Assembly (NCBI RefSeq): GCF_006337105.1
Contig: NZ_CP040871.1
Location: forward strand, 2,560,501 to 2,624,500
DNA length: 64,000 nucleotides
Reading direction: 5' to 3'
From: Thermomonas aquatica
GTDB lineage: Bacteria > Pseudomonadota > Gammaproteobacteria > Xanthomonadales > Xanthomonadaceae
Each line of letters begins with the position of its first letter. Positions within the stretch are counted from its first letter, which is position 1. Below the pieces are notes generated by a model, which saw nothing but the letters and a program-made list of their open reading frames with translations, did not search any database and had not been told where the DNA came from. This document shows, one piece after another, positions 1 to 8,366 of the stretch. The translations under genes and the position numbers were made by a program.

Positions 1-2
1 CC

Positions 3-593
3 AAGGCCATCGCCGGCGACGATTACGTGGTGCTGGTCGCCGACGTCTGGGGCAAGGGCAAGCAACCGAAGGACAGCGCCGAAGCGGGCAAGTTCGCCGG
101 CGCGCTGCGCGGCGAGGATCGCGGGCCGTTGCGCGCACGGATCGAGGCGGCGCTGGCCACGCTCAAGGCGCAGGCCGGCAAGGCGCCGCTGGATGCGTCG
201 AAGCTCGGTGCATTCGGGTTCTGCTTCGGCGGTTCCACCGTGCTTGAACTCGCGCGCAGCGGTGCCGACGTGGCCGGCGTGGTCAGCCTGCACGGTGGTC
301 TGGCGCCCGGGACGAAATCGCAGACCGCGGCTTCGATCAAGGCGCCGGTGCTGGTGCTGAACGGCGCCGACGACAAGGCCACGCCGGACGCGGACATCCT
401 CGCGTTCGAGAAGGAAATGGACGCCGCCAGGGCCGACTGGCAGTTCGTCGACTTCAGCGGTGCGGTGCATTGCTTCGCCGAGCCGTCCGCCGGCAACGAT
501 CCGGCCAGCAATTGCCGTTACGACGCGCGCGCGGCGAAGCGCGCCTACCGGATGATGGACGACTTCTTCCGCGAGCGGTTCGCGGCGAAATGA
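3..593 (+). CDS. Dienelactone hydrolase family protein (5' end missing)
   Basis: The reading frame is open from the left edge of the window, so the N-terminus lies outside; 196 C-terminal residues are visible. The family has an alpha/beta-hydrolase fold and hydrolyses dienelactones or similar esters with a Cys-Asp-His triad. The nucleophile elbow GFCFGG is present (Cys codon at 222-224), followed by NGADDKATP carrying the acid and AVHCF carrying the histidine. All three catalytic positions are therefore kept. The stop abuts the convergent ispB stop with no gap. The true substrate cannot be told from the sequence, because many chromosomal members are general esterases rather than catechol-pathway enzymes. 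Confidence 0.85.
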   Translation, partial: KAIAGDDYVVLVADVWGKGKQPKDSAEAGKFAGALRGEDRGPLRARIEAALATLKAQAGKAPLDASKLGAFGFCFGGSTVLELARSGADVAGVVSLHGGLAPGTKSQTAASIKAPVLVLNGADDKATPDADILAFEKEMDAARADWQFVDFSGAVHCFAEPSAGNDPASNCRYDARAAKRAYRMMDDFFRERFAAK

Positions 594-1595
594 TCAGTGG
601 TCGCGGCTGACCGAATACTGCGCAAGGCCGCGCAACGCGGCGGCATGCGCGTTGTCGCCGAGGGTCGCGAGGGCCGCTTCGGCATCGCGCGCGTACTGCA
701 GCGCGCGTTCGCGGCTGTAGTCGAGGCTGCCGCAGGCATGGATGGCCGCCAGCACCTGCGGTAGCGCGTCGGTATCGCCTTGTTCGATCGCCTCGCGCAG
801 CACCGCGCGGGTGGCCGCGTCGCTGTGCTGCATCGCATGGATCAGCGGCAGCGTCGCCTTGCCTTCGGCCAGGTCGTCGCCGAGGTTCTTGCCCAGCGTT
901 TCCGCGTCGGACGCGTAGTCCAGCACGTCGTCGGCGATCTGGAAGGCGTAGCCCAGTGCCATGCCGTAGCGATGCAGCGCGTCGCAGGTCGCCGCATCCG
1001 CACCCGCGAGCAATGCGCCGAGGCGCGTGGCCGCCGCGAACAGCACCGCGGTCTTGCGCTCGATGACGCGCAAATAGGCGGCTTCGTCGGTGTCCGGGTT
1101 GCGCACGTGCAGCAGCTGCAGCACCTCGCCCTCGGCGATGGTGTTGGTGGTGTCGGCGAGGATCCGCATCACCTCCAGCCGGTCCAGTTCGACCATCAGC
1201 TGGAAGCTGCGCGAATACAGGAAGTCGCCGACCAGCACGCTGGCCGCGTTGCCCCAGACCGCGTTGGCGGTCTTGCGGCCGCGGCGCAGGTCGGATTCGT
1301 CGACCACGTCGTCGTGCAGCAGGGTGGCGGTGTGGATGAATTCGACCACCGCGGCCAGCTGGTGGGCGTCCGGTCCGCGATGCCCCAGCGCGCCGGCCGT
1401 GAGCAGCAGCAGCATCGGCCGCAGCCGCTTGCCGCCGGCGCCGATGATGTATTCGGCGACCTGGTTGATCAGCACCACGTCCGAGGCCAGCCGGCGGCGG
1501 ATCAGGGCGTCCATCGCCGCCATTTCCGGCGCGGCCAGGGCCTGGATGGCGGGCAGGTCGAGCCGGGATGCGGGGGAAACGACGTTGTCGGGCAT
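594..1595 (-). CDS. ispB: Polyprenyl (octaprenyl-type) diphosphate synthase
   Basis: A 333-residue trans-polyprenyl synthetase that condenses isopentenyl diphosphate units onto an allylic primer to build the ubiquinone side chain. The first aspartate-rich motif DDVVD is at residues 95-99, followed by RRGR. The second, DDVLD, is at 223-227. Both bind Mg-diphosphate. The length is that of IspB. The chain length (C40 is expected for the lineage) is inferred, not read. A TATAAT hexamer lies about 27 bases upstream of the ATG with no clear Shine-Dalgarno site. Confidence 0.93.
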   Translation of the reverse strand: MPDNVVSPASRLDLPAIQALAAPEMAAMDALIRRRLASDVVLINQVAEYIIGAGGKRLRPMLLLLTAGALGHRGPDAHQLAAVVEFIHTATLLHDDVVDESDLRRGRKTANAVWGNAASVLVGDFLYSRSFQLMVELDRLEVMRILADTTNTIAEGEVLQLLHVRNPDTDEAAYLRVIERKTAVLFAAATRLGALLAGADAATCDALHRYGMALGYAFQIADDVLDYASDAETLGKNLGDDLAEGKATLPLIHAMQHSDAATRAVLREAIEQGDTDALPQVLAAIHACGSLDYSRERALQYARDAEAALATLGDNAHAAALRGLAQYSVSRDH

Positions 1596-1621
1596 GGGGC
1601 AGGGGATCAGGGGAATGCGGA

Positions 1622-1627
1622 ATTATA
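1622..1627 (-). promoter_or_regulatory. Probable -10 box of ispB
   Basis: A perfect TATAAT on the minus strand lies 27 bases before the ispB ATG, in the divergent ispB/ssb gap. No convincing -35 element is seen. Confidence 0.5.
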
Positions 1628-1766
1628 GGCTGCGCGCGATTTCCGGCCCGGGGGCGGGGAATCCCCCGACCCCGCGGTCCGGTGCAATCCGGCTGCCCGC
1701 GGGGGCGCTGGTATCATCTACTGCTGGTCGTCCGCTCCGGACGATGCGAAAGAAACGAGGAACGAC

Positions 1767-2273
1767 ATGGCACGCGGCGTCAACAAGGTGATCCTGCTCG
1801 GCAACCTGGGCAACGACCCGGACGTGAAGTACACCCAGGGCGGCATGGCCATCGCCACGCTGAGCGTGGCCACGACCTACTCGCGCAAGGACAAGGACGG
1901 CCAGTTCCAGGAAAAGACCGAGTGGCACCGGGTCAAGCTGTTCGGCAAGACCGCGGAAGTCGCCGGCGAATACCTGAAGAAGGGCCGCCAGGTCTACATC
2001 GAGGGCCGCATCGAGTACGGCTCGTACGAGAAGGACGGCGTCAAGCACTACACCACCGACATCATCGGCGAGGACATGCAGATGCTCGGCGGCGGCGATG
2101 GCCAGCGCGGCGGCGGCGAAGGCGGCGGCTACCAGCAGCGCAGCGGCGGTGGCGGCAATTACGGCAGCGGCGGCGATCGCCAGCAGCGTGCCCCGGCGCA
2201 GCGTCGCGACCCGGCAGCGGCCAAGCCGGCCAATTTCGACGACGTGCCGTTCGACGACGACATTCCGTTCTGA
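1767..2273 (+). CDS. ssb: Single-stranded DNA-binding protein
   Basis: A 168-residue SSB. Residues 1-110 form the OB fold (it opens with the [13 protein letters not shown] signature). A Gly/Gln-rich flexible linker follows, and the acidic tail ends in DDDIPF, the tip that recruits replication and repair partners. AGGAA precedes the ATG at normal spacing, and a TATCAT hexamer at 1712-1717 could be the -10. The gene is divergent from ispB. Only 26 bases separate its stop from rfbB, so some read-through into the rhamnose genes is possible. Confidence 0.97.
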   Translation: MARGVNKVILLGNLGNDPDVKYTQGGMAIATLSVATTYSRKDKDGQFQEKTEWHRVKLFGKTAEVAGEYLKKGRQVYIEGRIEYGSYEKDGVKHYTTDIIGEDMQMLGGGDGQRGGGEGGGYQQRSGGGGNYGSGGDRQQRAPAQRRDPAAAKPANFDDVPFDDDIPF

Positions 2274-2299
2274 TCGCGATTTCGCAGGGACGCTGACGC

Positions 2300-3355
2300 A
2301 TGACGACCTGGCTGGTCACCGGCGGCGCCGGCTTCATCGGCGGCAATTTCGTGCTGGGCGCGGTGGGCGACGGCATCCGGGTGGTGAACCTGGATGCGCT
2401 GACCTATGCCGGCAACCGCGACACCCTGGCCTCGCTGGATGGCGACGCCAACCATGTGTTCGTGCACGGCGACATCGGCGATCGCGCGCTGGTGGCGAAG
2501 CTGTTGGCCGAGCATCGCCCGGACGCGGTGGTGAATTTCGCCGCGGAAAGCCATGTCGATCGTTCCATCGACGGCCCGGCGGCGTTCATCCAGACCAATG
2601 TGGTCGGCACGCTGGCCTTGCTGGAGGCGGTGCGCGATCACTGGAAGTCGCTGGAAGGCGAGGCGAAGCAGGCGTTCCGTTTCCTGCACGTCTCCACCGA
2701 CGAGGTCTACGGCACGCTGGGCGAAACCGGCAAGTTCAGCGAGACCACCCCGTACGCGCCGAACTCGCCGTACTCGGCATCGAAGGCCGCGTCCGACCAC
2801 CTGGTCCGCGCCTTCCACCACACCTACGGCCTGCCCACGCTGACCACCAATTGCAGCAACAACTACGGTCCGTACCACTTCCCGGAAAAGCTCATCCCGC
2901 TGGTGATCGCCAAGGCGCTGGCTGGCGAACCGCTGCCGGTGTACGGCGACGGCAAGCAGGTGCGCGACTGGCTGTTCGTGAGCGACCACTGCGAGGCGAT
3001 CCGCACCGTGCTGGCCAGGGGCCGCGTGGGCGAGACCTACAATGTCGGCGGCAATGCGGAGAAGCAGAACATCGAGGTGGTGAAGGCGATCTGCGCGCTG
3101 CTCGACCAGCGCCGCCCGCGCGAGGACGGGCAACCGCGCGAATCGCAGATCGCCTACGTCGCCGATCGCCCGGGCCACGATCGCCGTTACGCGATCGATG
3201 CATCGAAGCTGCGCGACGAACTGGGCTGGGAGCCGAAATACGATTTCGAGCGCGGCATCGCCGAAACCATCGACTGGTACCTCGACCACCAGGACTGGGT
3301 GAAGCGCGTGCTCGACGGTTCGTATCGCCTTGAGCGGATCGGAGCCGCCGCATGA
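2300..3355 (+). CDS. rfbB: dTDP-glucose 4,6-dehydratase
   Basis: Second step of dTDP-L-rhamnose synthesis: oxidises dTDP-glucose at C4 and removes water. A 351-residue extended SDR protein with the NAD-binding TGGAGFIGG at residues 7-15, the active-site STDEVYG at 132-138 (Thr-Asp-Glu) and YSASK at 158-162 (Tyr/Lys pair). It overlaps rfbA by four bases (ATGA), which points to translational coupling. Gene order B-A-C-D is complete and collinear. The product feeds LPS O-antigen, exopolysaccharide or glycosylation; no glycosyltransferase is in the window to decide which. Confidence 0.97.
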   Translation: MTTWLVTGGAGFIGGNFVLGAVGDGIRVVNLDALTYAGNRDTLASLDGDANHVFVHGDIGDRALVAKLLAEHRPDAVVNFAAESHVDRSIDGPAAFIQTNVVGTLALLEAVRDHWKSLEGEAKQAFRFLHVSTDEVYGTLGETGKFSETTPYAPNSPYSASKAASDHLVRAFHHTYGLPTLTTNCSNNYGPYHFPEKLIPLVIAKALAGEPLPVYGDGKQVRDWLFVSDHCEAIRTVLARGRVGETYNVGGNAEKQNIEVVKAICALLDQRRPREDGQPRESQIAYVADRPGHDRRYAIDASKLRDELGWEPKYDFERGIAETIDWYLDHQDWVKRVLDGSYRLERIGAAA

Positions 3356-4245
3356 GCGCGACGCAACGCAAGGGCATTATCCTCGCCGGCGGTTCCGGCA
3401 CCCGGCTGTATCCGATCACCCAGGCGATCAGCAAGCAGCTGTTGCCGGTGTACGACAAGCCGATGGTCTATTACCCGCTCAGCGTGTTGATGCTGGCCGG
3501 CATCCGCGAAGTGCTGGTGATCAATACCCCGCACGAGCAGGCGCTGTTCCGCAACCTGCTGGGCGATGGTTCGCAGTGGGGCATGAAGATCGAGTACGCC
3601 GCGCAGCCGAGCCCGGACGGGCTGGCGCAGGCCTTCCTGATCGGCCGCGACTTCCTTGCCGGCGGCCCGAGTTGCCTGGTCCTCGGCGACAACATCTTCT
3701 ATGGCCACGGCCTGACCGAACTGCTGCAACGCGCGGATGCGCGCGAGCAGGGCGCCACCGTGTTCGGTTACTGGGTGCGCGATCCCGAGCGTTACGGCGT
3801 GGCCGAGTTCGATGCCTCCGGCAAGGTGGTCGGGCTGGAAGAGAAGCCGGCAAAACCCAAGTCCAACTATGCGGTCACCGGCCTGTACTTCTACGACGGC
3901 CGCGCCAGCGACTTCGCCGCCGGGCTGAAACCGTCGCCGCGCGGCGAGCTCGAAATCACCGACCTCAATCGTTGCTACCTCGACGACGATTCGCTGCAGC
4001 TGGAGAAGATGGGCCGCGGTTACGCCTGGCTGGATACCGGCACCCACGAGTCGCTGGTCGAGGCCTCGACCTACATCGAGACCATCGAGAAACGGCAGGG
4101 CCTGCGCGTGTGCTGCCCGGAGGAGATCGCCTTCCACAACGGCTGGATCGACGCCGAGCAGCTGCGCGCGTTGGCGATGCCGTTGGCCAAGAACGGCTAT
4201 GGCCAGTACCTGCTGAGCCTGCTCGAGCACGGCCGCATCGAGTGA
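3352..4245 (+). CDS. rfbA: Glucose-1-phosphate thymidylyltransferase
   Basis: First step of the dTDP-rhamnose pathway: joins dTTP and glucose-1-phosphate. A 297-residue nucleotidyltransferase with the N-terminal GGSGTRLYP loop (residues 13-21) and the metal-binding LGDNIFYG motif near residue 110. Length matches the family. It starts inside the rfbB stop (ATGA) and is followed 10 bases later by rfbC. Confidence 0.97.
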   Translation: MSATQRKGIILAGGSGTRLYPITQAISKQLLPVYDKPMVYYPLSVLMLAGIREVLVINTPHEQALFRNLLGDGSQWGMKIEYAAQPSPDGLAQAFLIGRDFLAGGPSCLVLGDNIFYGHGLTELLQRADAREQGATVFGYWVRDPERYGVAEFDASGKVVGLEEKPAKPKSNYAVTGLYFYDGRASDFAAGLKPSPRGELEITDLNRCYLDDDSLQLEKMGRGYAWLDTGTHESLVEASTYIETIEKRQGLRVCCPEEIAFHNGWIDAEQLRALAMPLAKNGYGQYLLSLLEHGRIE

Positions 4246-4255
4246 GCCCAAACGC

Positions 4256-4816
4256 ATGAAACTGATCGAAACCGGCTTGCCGGGCTGCGTGATGATCGAG
4301 CCGGCGGTGTACGGCGACGAGCGCGGCCATTTCTACGAAGGCTGGAACGCCGCGCGCTTCGCCGAACACGGGCTGCCCACGCAATTCGTGCAGCACAACG
4401 TCTCGCGCTCCCAGCGCGGCGTGTTGCGCGGCCTGCATTACCAGTGGCCCGGCAACGTGCAGGGCAAGCTGGTGAGCGTGCTGGAAGGCGAGGTCTACGA
4501 TGTCGCCGTCGACATCCGCCGCGGTTCGCCGACCTACGGCCGGCATGCGGCAGCGATCCTGAGCGCGGACAACAAGCGTCATTTCTGGATTCCGGAAGGC
4601 TTCGCGCACGGATTCCTGGTGCTGAGCGAGACCGCGGTGTTCACCTACCTGTGCACCGCGCCCTACGACCGCGCCAGCGACAATTCGCTGCGCTGGGACG
4701 ATCCGCAACTGGCGATCGACTGGCCGCTGGCCGAGGTCTCGCTGTCGGGCAAGGACGCCATCGCGCCGTTGCTGGCCGAGATGCCGGCCGAACGCCTGCC
4801 GCTCTACATCGCATGA
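4256..4816 (+). CDS. rfbC: dTDP-4-dehydrorhamnose 3,5-epimerase
   Basis: Third step: inverts C3 and C5 of dTDP-4-keto-6-deoxyglucose. A 186-residue RmlC cupin with the RGVLRGLHYQ motif carrying the catalytic histidine. WIPEGFAHGFLVL forms the following cupin strand. Full length. It ends in an ATGA overlap with rfbD. Confidence 0.96.
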   Translation: MKLIETGLPGCVMIEPAVYGDERGHFYEGWNAARFAEHGLPTQFVQHNVSRSQRGVLRGLHYQWPGNVQGKLVSVLEGEVYDVAVDIRRGSPTYGRHAAAILSADNKRHFWIPEGFAHGFLVLSETAVFTYLCTAPYDRASDNSLRWDDPQLAIDWPLAEVSLSGKDAIAPLLAEMPAERLPLYIA

Positions 4817-5703
4817 AACTGCTGCTGCTCGGCGGCAACGGGCAGGTCGGCCGCGAACTGCGGCGCAGCCTGCCGCAGCTGGGCGAGATCGTGGTCGCCA
4901 CCCGCGATGGCGCCGAAGCCGACGCGATCGCGGATTTCGATGCGCCGGAATCGCTGGCGGCATTGATCGCACGGGTCGCGCCGGATGTGGTGGTGAATGC
5001 CGCCGCCTATACCGCCGTCGACAAGGCCGAAAGCGATGCCGATGCGGCGTTCCGCATCAATGCCGAAGCCTCGGCTGCAGTGGCCGGTGCATGCGCCGCA
5101 TCCGGTGCATTGCTGGTGCATTACTCGACCGACTACGTTTTCGATGGCAGCGCCACCCGGCCGTACCGCGAGGACGATGCCACCTCGCCGCTGGGCGTCT
5201 ATGGCGCCAGCAAGCTCGCCGGCGAAGCCGCCATCCGCGCCAGCGGCGCGCGCCACGCGATCCTGCGCACGGCCTGGGTGTATGCATCGCACGGCAAGAA
5301 CTTCCTGCTGACCATGCTGCGATTGGCGAGTGAACGCGACGAACTGCGCGTGGTCGCCGACCAGGTCGGCGCACCGACGCCGGCCGCGTGGATCGCCGAT
5401 GCCACCGCGGCACTGATTCGCGCTGGGGTCGCTCAATCCGGAACCTGGCACCTCACCGCCGGCGGCGCCACCAGCTGGCACGGTTTCGCCGAGGCGATCA
5501 TCGACGATGCGCATGCCCGTGGCCTGATCGCGCGCAAGCCGCGCGTCGTCGCCATCCCGACCTCCGACTATCCGACGCCGGCGCGGCGCCCCGCCTATTC
5601 GGTGCTGGACACCGCGAAGTTGCGTCATGACTTCGGCGTCGAACCGTCGCAGTGGCGCGATGGATTGCGCCGCACGCTGGAAGCGCTGGCGCCGTCCCGC
5701 TGA
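4813..5703 (+). CDS. rfbD: dTDP-4-dehydrorhamnose reductase
   Basis: Last step: NAD(P)H-dependent reduction to dTDP-L-rhamnose. A 296-residue SDR protein starting MKLLLLGGNGQVG. It has YSTDYVFDG near residue 105 and the catalytic YGASK. The start at the ATGA overlap with rfbC is chosen because it puts the nucleotide-binding loop at the very N-terminus, as in the family; the frame is open further upstream but without homology. The stop is three bases from the convergent acyltransferase. Confidence 0.96.
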   Translation: MKLLLLGGNGQVGRELRRSLPQLGEIVVATRDGAEADAIADFDAPESLAALIARVAPDVVVNAAAYTAVDKAESDADAAFRINAEASAAVAGACAASGALLVHYSTDYVFDGSATRPYREDDATSPLGVYGASKLAGEAAIRASGARHAILRTAWVYASHGKNFLLTMLRLASERDELRVVADQVGAPTPAAWIADATAALIRAGVAQSGTWHLTAGGATSWHGFAEAIIDDAHARGLIARKPRVVAIPTSDYPTPARRPAYSVLDTAKLRHDFGVEPSQWRDGLRRTLEALAPSR

Positions 5704-5706
5704 GGT

Positions 5707-6765
5707 TCAGGCCTGCGCCGCCACCGGCGACGCCTCCGGCCCGCGCGCCACGAAACGCCTCTTCAGCCGCAGGGCCGGACGTTCGACCAGGAACCAGGAC
5801 AATGCCGCGCATGCCATGGCGATCGCGGTCGCGATCGCGATATTGCCGGCGATGGTCTTGCCCGCCGGCAGCATCCACGCCAGTTGCTGCGCGGGCCAGC
5901 CGTACAGGTACAGCCCGTACGAGAGATCGGTGTGGCGGATCATCGGCAGGCGCGCGCGCAGGCCCAGCCACAACGTGCCGTAGGTCAGCAGGCCGAAGTA
6001 GGGCAGGTGCGACCAACCGGTGCCTCGCAACGCCGCGAACATGGCGACCAACGCGAGGACCGCCCAGCCCGACAGCCGGATGCGTTCGCGGTTCACCCAC
6101 AGCAGGGTGCCGGTGATGAAGAACGCGGTGCACTCGCCGTATTTCTGGATATGGTCGGGCAAGGGCCAGTAATGCCGCGCGAGCGCGTATCCGGCCAGCA
6201 TCACAAGCGCCCATAGCGGGGTGTAACGCCTCGGCGCGAGCAATACGAGTAGCCACGCGATCAGCAGCAGGATGTAGAGCTTCGCCTCGTTCGGCAGCGT
6301 CCACAGCGAACCGTTGATCACGTCCAGCGGATGGCCTGCGAACACACCCGGCAGCTGGAAGCGGCTGAGCAGCAGCGTGGCGTTGACCAGGAAATAATTC
6401 CACGTGGCCGGCTGCCGCCAGTAGTCCGCCGCGGTGGTGAGCAGTGGGCCCAGCACGAAGGTCGTCAGCGCCACGCACACCAGCAACGCCGGCAGGATGC
6501 GCAGGCCGCGCGACACCAGGTAGCCGCGCGCCGTGTTGCGCTCCAGGCTGGCGGCGATCAGGAAGCCGCTGATCACGAAGAACATGTCGACCGCCACCGC
6601 ACCCGCGCCGCGCAGCTGGGTCAGCCAGGCGATGCCGTCGTTGCCGGGAATGCCGGTGATCGCATGCGCATGGCCGTAGATCACCATCCACGCCGCGACC
6701 AGCCGCATCAGGTTGAAGTTGTTGCGCTGCCCGGCCCAAGCGGTGGCGATGGTGGGCGCGGTCAT
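5707..6765 (-). CDS. Acyltransferase 3 family membrane protein (OafA/YrhL type)
   Basis: A 352-residue protein made almost wholly of hydrophobic helices (about ten), with the family signature near the N-terminus: NFNLMRL followed by a helix ending in YGHAHA, which holds the conserved His, and then FFVISGFLI. Such proteins O-acetylate sugars of O-antigen, exopolysaccharide or peptidoglycan in the inner membrane. The start at 6765 makes an ATGA overlap with the upstream M15 gene; an in-frame ATG at 6789 is less likely. It faces rfbD, so acetylation of a rhamnose-containing polymer is a reasonable guess but unproven. Confidence 0.88.
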   Translation of the reverse strand: MTAPTIATAWAGQRNNFNLMRLVAAWMVIYGHAHAITGIPGNDGIAWLTQLRGAGAVAVDMFFVISGFLIAASLERNTARGYLVSRGLRILPALLVCVALTTFVLGPLLTTAADYWRQPATWNYFLVNATLLLSRFQLPGVFAGHPLDVINGSLWTLPNEAKLYILLLIAWLLVLLAPRRYTPLWALVMLAGYALARHYWPLPDHIQKYGECTAFFITGTLLWVNRERIRLSGWAVLALVAMFAALRGTGWSHLPYFGLLTYGTLWLGLRARLPMIRHTDLSYGLYLYGWPAQQLAWMLPAGKTIAGNIAIATAIAMACAALSWFLVERPALRLKRRFVARGPEASPVAAQA

Positions 6766-7580
6766 GCCCCTGCGTATCGCCAATGCCACGGTTCGTAGAC
6801 GATGCCGTGCGGGTTATTGCGCGGGTAGCTCATGGCGAAGCCGTGTTCGCCGGCATGTTCGCGCAGCCAGGCGAACGCCGCGGTGCGTTCGAAGCTTTCC
6901 TCGGCCGGCGGTTCGTCCATGGTGCCGATGTCCAACGCCAGTCCGGAGTGGTGTTCGCTGAAGCCGGGGGCGGCGTTGACCGCGAGGATGTCGTCGAGCG
7001 ACAGGCCGCGCGCGGATTTTCGCCCGAAGATCCCGAGTTGGTAGTCGTGGCTGCGGTAGCCGGAGATCGCTTCCAGCAGCGCGCCGTCGCGCCGTGCTTC
7101 GTCGCGCATGCGCAGCCATGCGCGCGCGGCATCGACACGCAGCCACAGCGGGCGGCGATAACGGTCGAAGCCGGCGAACGCGAGCCAGTCGGGTTCGGCG
7201 ACCAGCCCGAGGCCGGTGCGATCGGCATAGTCGGCTTCATCGATGCCGAGCGCATCCAGCCGTTCCTGCAGGCGATGCAGCGGCAGCTCGCCGACATGCT
7301 CCAGGCCGCTGCGCGCATGCATCGGCGCCGATTCCAGCGCATCCAGCGCAGCGTCGAGACCGGGTTCGCGGCGCAGGTTCGGCAGCAGCGGCAACAGGCC
7401 TTCGGCGAGGTCGGCGGCGAGATAGGCGCCATCGCGCTTGCGCCGCAACACGCGGCTGGCGCGCGACAGTGCGCGGGCATCGTGGTTGCTGCGCGCGCGC
7501 AACAGCGCGGCCGGCCAGAGTTCGATCTCCGGCGTGTTGAGCAGCGCGATCTTCAGCGGAACCGGCGGCAGGCGTGGCAT
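6762..7580 (-). CDS. M15-family D-alanyl-D-alanine carboxypeptidase (VanY-like)
   Basis: A 272-residue protein whose C-terminal half carries the M15 zinc site: SEHHSGLALDIG (His and Asp ligands) and EPWHWRYAG at the end (Glu base and third His). YRSHDYQ upstream matches the substrate-binding loop of VanY-type enzymes. The N-terminal 130 residues have no signature I recognise. No clear signal peptide is visible, so export is uncertain. Likely role: trimming of D-Ala from peptidoglycan stem peptides. Coupled by overlap to the acyltransferase. Confidence 0.82.
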   Translation of the reverse strand: MPRLPPVPLKIALLNTPEIELWPAALLRARSNHDARALSRASRVLRRKRDGAYLAADLAEGLLPLLPNLRREPGLDAALDALESAPMHARSGLEHVGELPLHRLQERLDALGIDEADYADRTGLGLVAEPDWLAFAGFDRYRRPLWLRVDAARAWLRMRDEARRDGALLEAISGYRSHDYQLGIFGRKSARGLSLDDILAVNAAPGFSEHHSGLALDIGTMDEPPAEESFERTAAFAWLREHAGEHGFAMSYPRNNPHGIVYEPWHWRYAGA

Positions 7581-7608
7581 GCGCGCAGCTTAGCGCAGCC
7601 GCCCTGAT

Positions 7609-7794
7609 TCAACGCTTCGACTCGCGCCACAGCATGAACGCGAGCAGGCCGGCGATGGCGGCGACCAACCCGCTCGCCCATGCCGGCACGGCGAAGCCGT
7701 CGATGGTCACCGGCCATCCGGCCAGGAAGCGGGTCGCCTGCAACACGGCGACCACGGCGAGCAGCAGTGCGGCGATGCGGGTGAACGGCTTCAT
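7609..7794 (-). CDS. Small two-helix membrane protein, unknown
   Basis: A 61-residue protein with two hydrophobic helices and a basic tail (WRESKR). AGGAGG lies eight bases before the ATG at 7794, which decides the start; an ATG at 7821 would overlap the upstream gene by four bases but has no ribosome site. No family is recognised. It sits in the SPFH-led minus-strand run directly after the PH-like membrane protein. Confidence 0.65.
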   Translation of the reverse strand: MKPFTRIAALLLAVVAVLQATRFLAGWPVTIDGFAVPAWASGLVAAIAGLLAFMLWRESKR

Positions 7795-7817
7795 CCGGGC
7801 AACCTCCTGCAGGACGG

Positions 7818-8351
7818 TCATGCGGCGCGCAGGGCATCCAGCAACGCCTGCGGCTGCTCGGGACTGAGCAGCAGGAATGCGCCGTCCTGCTGCGGCAGGA
7901 TCAGGACCCGCTGCTGGCCGGTCAGCAGGCAGAAGGCCTTGGCCCGGTTGCGCAGGCGGAAATGCCCGGCCTGGAAGCCGGGCAGGCCATAGCCATTGGT
8001 TTTCAGCCCCGGGCGGAATTCGGTGCGTTCGTCGAGGCTCGCGATCCGCGCATGCGCAAGGTCGAGGCTCGCCACCGGCGCCTTGCGCGTGTAGAACGCC
8101 GCGGCGACGACCAGCATGCCGTTTTCCAGCGTGATCCGCCGCCGCCCCAGCATCGCCAGCACCAGCGCGGTCAGCAGCAGCACGCCGAGCAGCGTCGCCA
8201 TCGCAGCGCCCGGCAGCGGCCGCTGTTGCGAACCGAACACGACCGCGGCGGTGATCGCCAGCGGCAGCACGATGGTCAGCAGGATCGCGATCGGCCAGAC
8301 CATCGGCTGCAAGGGCGCAACCGGGAATTCGCGGGCTTGCGGGCTTGCCAT
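7818..8351 (-). CDS. Membrane-anchored bacterial PH-like domain protein
   Basis: A 177-residue protein. Two transmembrane helices (about residues 17-39 and 48-68) are followed by a beta-rich region starting RRRITLENGMLVV that resembles bacterial PH domains. The pattern of strand, ARIASLDER and RLRNRAKAFCLLT fits that fold. Function unknown. It is 15 bases downstream of the alpha/beta hydrolase and is probably co-transcribed. Assignment rests on pattern resemblance only. Confidence 0.6.
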   Translation of the reverse strand: MASPQAREFPVAPLQPMVWPIAILLTIVLPLAITAAVVFGSQQRPLPGAAMATLLGVLLLTALVLAMLGRRRITLENGMLVVAAAFYTRKAPVASLDLAHARIASLDERTEFRPGLKTNGYGLPGFQAGHFRLRNRAKAFCLLTGQQRVLILPQQDGAFLLLSPEQPQALLDALRAA

Positions 8352-8366
8352 GTCGTGTCGTCTCCG

